Positions 58,916-64,000 of a stretch of DNA of 64,000 bases are shown here, in pieces. Numbering within the stretch: position 1 is the first letter of the stretch; each line of letters begins with the position of its first letter. Source of the DNA: Mycteria americana (lineage: Eukaryota > Chordata > Aves > Ciconiiformes > Ciconiidae); assembly GCF_035582795.1 (NCBI RefSeq), contig NC_134367.1, positions 84,613,062-84,677,061 of the forward strand, read 5' to 3'. A program made the translations under genes and the position numbers. Below the pieces are notes generated by a model. That model was not told where the DNA came from. It made no database searches and saw nothing but the letters and a program-made list of their open reading frames with translations.

Positions 58916-61224
58916 AGAATGCCTTAAAAGCATTAGTTTCCCTCACTGCTGTCCCCTGACCTGCTGTTCATTAATATAGAAAGGAATATCTTGTATCTCA
59001 GTCTTAGGGTGAGAACCCAAATCATAAAATAACATGTAGGATTTCTAGGATGAGCAACGCTAATGGAAATGAGTTTTAGAAATTCTTCCTGAAGTTCCCA
59101 AAGCATGACATTCGCCCCTGGGCAGAGAGCCTGCAGACAGTTCTGCGCATCAATTAATAGGTGTTAAGTCACCCATTCAGCCTCATGTGAGCTGCTCCAT
59201 CAGTGAGATTCAGCTAAAAATCACAGTTAGGAAGAATAATTTCAGTGCTGCTATGAAGAAGCATGATCATTACCTAACATACCTCTCCTTGCAAAGGCAT
59301 GAATTCAATGATTTACTAGTTCTTTCCCATTACCGACTACTGTGATCTTATACGCTGTATATCGTATTAACAAAATAAGAGCTTTGGTGTGATCCCTTCC
59401 TGCCCCCTGCTGTCACCCTGAACCTTTTATGTGAGGACTGAAAATCTAAACTGTTTGTTTTAAAATTGTCGGGACAGCAGGGGGAAAAACTCTTAAAAAT
59501 GAGCTACTAATTATTAATGTGAATGCTTTTCACATCCATCTCCTGCTAACTATCTCAATGGAATGATTCAGTTGAACATCGCGCAGTGAGAAGATCCATT
59601 TGTCATACTTCTTTAATTTTTTATCCATTTGTAAAGCATCCCAAAACCTAGCCAGCAATAAAACAACAAAGAAATTGCCCAAGGCATCCTCTTAAAGAAG
59701 CAGTATGGGCTGGGTTCTTTTCTGCCACAGATTAGTCTAAATCGGTAGTTATTCCATGATGTCAGTGAAACTGAACTGCCAAAATGCAGAGGCGAATCTG
59801 GCCCCGTGATCTAATTCCGTGATGAAATTGCTAGTGTAAATAATGACTGTTGCTGTTCAGCTCTTCCCCCCCACTCCCCAAAGTGCTTTAATGAATAATG
59901 AATTTTATGAATAAGCTTTAATGAATGACTGAATACATTTTAACGGCCAAACTAATAAGATCGTAAGTTCCAACGCTTTCCTTCACGCTTTCCTCTCCTG
60001 CTGTAGCCCTGCTGCCTTCCTTTGCTTCCTTGAACCAGAGAATTGCCCCTTTAAACTACCCGTCAATCACACATACAATTACCACATCCCAGCAGGGATT
60101 ATCAAACTGCAAAAGTGGCCAGTTTTTAATTCCAGGAAAGACATTCCATATTTGTTTTAAACATCTAACTTATGTTCCAAAATGCAAGTGCTGAAACAGA
60201 ACAAACCTTTAAGCATTTATTCCTTCCTTCCCCCCGCCCTGAGATTAAAATCCATTCATTTCAATCAAGTCATTCAGAGGAAGGCTGTAAAATGAATGAC
60301 ATAATTAGCCACTTAATATAGTGCATATGGAATTTTAATTCCAGCTGAAAATCAGAGAGGCTTTTCTAAAGCTGTTCACTGGCAAAAAAAAATAGTGGTA
60401 TTTGAAGACAGCCAACACTTTTCAGTTTAGTGCTACTCTTTTGTTTGGGCTCCCTAGTACTCTAAGCATTACCGACTAAACCTTCTTACTTCCATCAGAA
60501 GGGGGCAAATATGCCATTACAGACGGCAGAAGTCAGGAAGACAGTGTGACTAAGGACCTGGTTTTGCCAGGTTACACTGTAATCACAGAGAACGAAGTGA
60601 CTGCTCGTTTTACTGAATAATATGGGAACCAGTTTGGGGACAATTTTCCGAGATGTCTTCCAAGTGGCTCAAGCACAACATTAAAAAGCGGAGGCACCGC
60701 CAATCAGTCCATACTTCTGATAATACTTAGTCATGCACCCAAAGTCATATGAATAACATGTATCTGATCCAGCAGCAGTTTTAACCAAACACCTTCTGAC
60801 CAAAGCACTGGGATTTTATGGGTGCAGCTTAAAAATTAATCAAAATAAACAAATAAAACACCCCTTACAGGACAGCTAGAAGGCAACTGGGCAGTTTGCT
60901 ATCTGATGAACTTGACTGTCTCTGTAACCAGTCCATCCTGTTCAATCCTGCTGGCCACCCATTTCTGTCCTGCTTGTATTGACATATTCTGCAGGCTTTT
61001 AACCATGTTACTGAGTCAGGTAACACTAAAAGATGACCCATTAGCCAGTTAGATTAAACAAGAGACACTAAATAGCAGGTAATAGCCAAAGGGTAGGGAA
61101 TGGGAACAAGTCAACATTACTCAAGGGGTTAGCAAGATGTTCCAAAATGTAATCTCAGTGTGCATTTCATTGAGTAAATATACAGTCAACCCCCATTTGC
61201 ACAAGCCTTGATCACATGAAGTAA
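58916..61224. promoter_or_regulatory. ORF-poor, TAAT-rich block, candidate conserved regulatory DNA
   Basis: No frame of 60 codons or more runs through this 2.3 kb on either strand. It is dense in TAAT/ATTA cores, TAATTAG, CATATGG E-box and TAATCC-type motifs; it also holds a 12-bp direct repeat GCTTTAATGAAT at 59885 and 59915, and GGAATT-TT-AATTCC at 60329-60342. Such blocks often mark developmental enhancers; IRF2BP2 would be the likely target beyond the window. Conservation was not tested. Confidence 0.35.
59403..59484. promoter_or_regulatory. Inverted pair of CTCF-like cores
   Basis: CCCCCTGCTGTC (59403-59414) and GACAGCAGGGGG (59473-59484) are exact reverse complements. Both resemble the CAGCAGGGGG part of the CTCF motif and point away from each other. 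Confidence 0.3.
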
Positions 61225-64000
61225 TCATTTCTGGGGAAAAAAGCCACATTCCACCAGTGCGGATTTTGTGTAACGAAATACTCTGCCCCACACGTGCTCC
61301 TCCCAGGCTTTGGGAGCGATTTCATTTATCTGCATTACTTTCACTGCCCGCTGATTGCTCTCATATGCCCATACCACAGGGAATGCAGCAGGAAGTGCAA
61401 TGGTTCTGCTATGAGAAAAAGGCCCAAGAAAACACTGGAGACAGAGGGAAAGGTTAAAAAAGCATGTGTTTAAAGTGTTGAAATCCCCTGGCATTGATCT
61501 ACACCCCAGATTACCTCAATTGTACTCTTTTCTTTCTTTTTTTTTTTTGTTCTTTTTGTGCAAACCAAAACAACCGTATTAAAAATGTGCTTACCAATCT
61601 TATAAATCTGTATTCTTTATGTTCTTTTTGTTTGTTTGTTTGGGTTTTTTTGCAAGGATTGAACGGAACTTTCTAAACCTGATTTGCTCTTTATACTTTG
61701 TGTTGCATGTGGGAGTTTTTTTCTTATTTTGTTCTGAGAGAGGGGGTGAGGAGGAGCTTCCTGATCCGGACTAGTGGAAACCTTTAAGGGTTCCCCTCCT
61801 ACCACATCATGTCAATTCCATGCACTTTACCAGTTGCGTAACTCCAGTCACTGCAACATTATTCTCAGCCTCATCTGGCAAACCCCGTCGATGGGGAAAA
61901 AATTAAAAGTAAACCTGCTCAACAAAGCAGCAGAAGGCCTTTGTGGAGATCTGCAGCATCTAAACTCTAAAGGTCATGGAGCCATTTTCCTGAAGAATTG
62001 TCCGAGTAGAACAGAAGGAGTGCAAAGTTTCGTATCACAACTGGCACACACAAGATGGAAGGTGTGCACCAAAATTTTGGCTTTTTCTTCCATGTCCCAT
62101 AGGCAGTATGAATCAACAGGGTGGGTGGCTCTCTGGGGGAGAGGTACGGACCTTGCAACACCACTGGAAGCCCCTTCCCCAGCACACCGGGAAGGACCTA
62201 AGCAGGAGCTTAGGCCAGCAGCTAAGAGTCACATGCCAATCTTTCACTCTGATTGCCACACAGGATTGATTGTGAAAGAGAAGGGAACAGTCCAGTTTTT
62301 CCAGTATTCCAGCTCTCGGCCTCTTGGGGACTGGGTGCTGAGGCAAGAGCCACTGCTCTGATCCTTTGCGTAACCAGGCTGACGGCCTCGCGCGCCGATG
62401 CTCCGTTAACCTCTGGAGCCCCGCAGCCTCTCACCTTGCAGGTCTCCAGTATGGTCCTCGGACCTCAAAGTGAAATGAGGTCAAAGTGAAGTCAGGAATA
62501 AATGTCAGACCTCAATGTGGAATGCAAACATTTTATTTTTAGATGTTTATAAAGGTCCCATCACAACATCCCTGGCCTCATATAATAACCAATAAAATAC
62601 ACCAGCAAAGGCCTGCAAGCAGTTAAGAAGTCTCACTGCAGAGTTAAATTGTTCAAGACCTCCAAAATCATCCTTTCCAGCCTGAGCCAACACAGAGCCT
62701 GGCATCGCGCTCTGACAGTCAGCGTATTTGGAAGCAAATGAGGGACCTGCCACCGATGCCTGGCAGTCTTGGAAGTGTAATGTTACAAAGACTTATAAAA
62801 ATGCATCTCAGAGCGTCTTGCTTCCATGCACCACTTTTCTTCTCCTTTAATTATTTAACGTTTTTAACTGCGGGAAACAGCCCCCTGCCCTTGGAACAAG
62901 AGCAACTGTGTCACAGAGATCATGGTCCCTTTAAAGTTCACGTGGTTACAACATTGATGTCCCACTTCTGTCACAAACTGTGTCACTGCGCATCTGGTCT
63001 GGTCATGTCTGCTTTCTGCATGCCCTTTCCGGCTTAGGGATCACCTTGAGAGGATGTTGCCCTCCATCCAGCGGCTGGTGAGCAGCCATGGTGGCACCTG
63101 TCCAACGGAGGGAACTGATGAGCCATCGTGTTTCCCCATCCAACACCAGCAGGGCCCTGGCTTGATTGTCCCCTTGAAAATGCTGTGTCCAGATGGAAAT
63201 TCCCACTTGGAGAAAACTCTCCAAAATGCATGTATCCATAGGACATTACTGGGCAAAAACAAGAAGAGGAGTCTGTTTATGTCTCTAAAGCCTGCCTCCG
63301 CACTAATTTGACTTCAGGCCTCGTTATTCCTGTTGTGCTCACTGCAATAGCTTACCACTGTCAACAGGAGGATTTATCAGGGCGGCCAAGCGCTGACTGA
63401 CTCAGCGTGGTTGGAGCTTAAGAGCTCCTCGAGGATGGACGGACAGAAGTCGGCATGGAGGAGAGTGTCACCAGTGTTCAGCTCGACATGGCTGCAGGGG
63501 GAAGCTCTTCTACAAAATACGGTACAGCATGAGGCAAATTTAAACTCCTTTTCCCAGCTACAACCTCTCCATCATTCTGGACAAAGACTGGAGGCTGCTT
63601 CAGCCTGACTGGTGTTTCTTTAATACTCCCTGGCCCACTCTGTGAGAGGCAAGAGACATGCACCATGGCAACCATCAAGCTTCAACACGCTGCTTTCCCA
63701 CAGTATTGAATTTTGAACTACACCTTTGCACCACGCTTCCTGAGTGGGTTGGACCCACAGACCTTCTCTGCTCCCCTCCGTATCACAGACCCACAGCAAT
63801 CTCCTAGTCTCCCTGCTCAAGAAGTCAACAAATAAAAAAACTTGTGGCATGTCTTCGTGGCATGTCTTCCACAATACACACGCTTCTCGTAACGGCAGGT
63901 GTAGAGAAAAGCTGTAGAAAAGGAGGATGAGGTACTCTCTGCATACTGCCTAGCTGGGAGGACACTATTTCTGCATATTTTCCTGGGCTGCCATTTCAAA
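61225..64000. other. Intergenic end of the window
   Basis: No gene recognised. A + strand frame of 195 codons at 61774-62361 is the longest outside the CpG islands but has no family resemblance. Pyrimidine and TTTG tracts lie near 61523-61560 and 61620-61650. IRF2BP2 is expected further on and is not seen here. Confidence 0.6.
62465..62496. repeat. 16-bp-period repeat with nuclear-receptor-like half sites
   Basis: TCAAAGTGAA at 62465 and 62481, with AGGTCA at 62479-62484 followed by AAGTGA, and CCTCAATGTGG further on. Confidence 0.6.

Noticed and set aside
1-64000. CRISPR arrays, operons, phage or other prokaryotic systems, tRNA or rRNA genes
   Set aside because: The window is vertebrate nuclear DNA; no repeat-spacer array, cloverleaf with A and B boxes, or rRNA sequence was seen.

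Overview
The window is a vertebrate nuclear locus, most likely avian. The reasons are split genes with GT-AG introns, two CpG-island promoters, AATAAA signals, a compact 39 kb TARBP1, and no SINE, LINE or ERV copy that I can recognise by eye. The gene order matches the human 1q42 block SLC35F3 - COA6 - TARBP1 - IRF2BP2 (known synteny). No exotic or prokaryote-like system is present. The value lies in two full gene models and a few anomalies inside and beside them.

Region 1 (1-2530, + strand): COA6, a two-exon gene for a 79-residue CX9C-CX10C cytochrome c oxidase assembly factor. It sits behind a CpG island with a CCAAT box, an NRF1-like site and an ETS-like site.

Region 2 (about 3180-42224, - strand): TARBP1, tail-to-tail with COA6. 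I traced 31 coding exons whose phases all join, giving 1631 residues. The last four exons encode the SPOUT (SpoU/TrmH) 2'-O-methyltransferase domain that makes Gm18 in tRNA. Exon 1 lies in a second CpG island and is far more GC-rich than the other 30. Two oddities stand out: an in-frame 46-codon exon (exon 11) that I do not find in the human protein as I remember it, and a GC-AG intron after exon 26.

Region 3 (about 42560-64000): the gene-poor interval that should lead to IRF2BP2, which is not reached. It holds one spliced small-ORF candidate on the - strand (50289-51659, with a polyadenylation signal), a few weak open frames, short tandem and inverted repeats, and an ORF-poor, TAAT-rich block (58916-61224) that looks like a cis-regulatory region and contains an inverted pair of CTCF-like cores.

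How the genes relate: COA6 acts in the mitochondrial intermembrane space on copper delivery to COX2, and TARBP1 modifies tRNA. They share only a 3' boundary, although both CpG islands carry NRF1-like sites. All family statements come from memory, and no alignment or database search was run.
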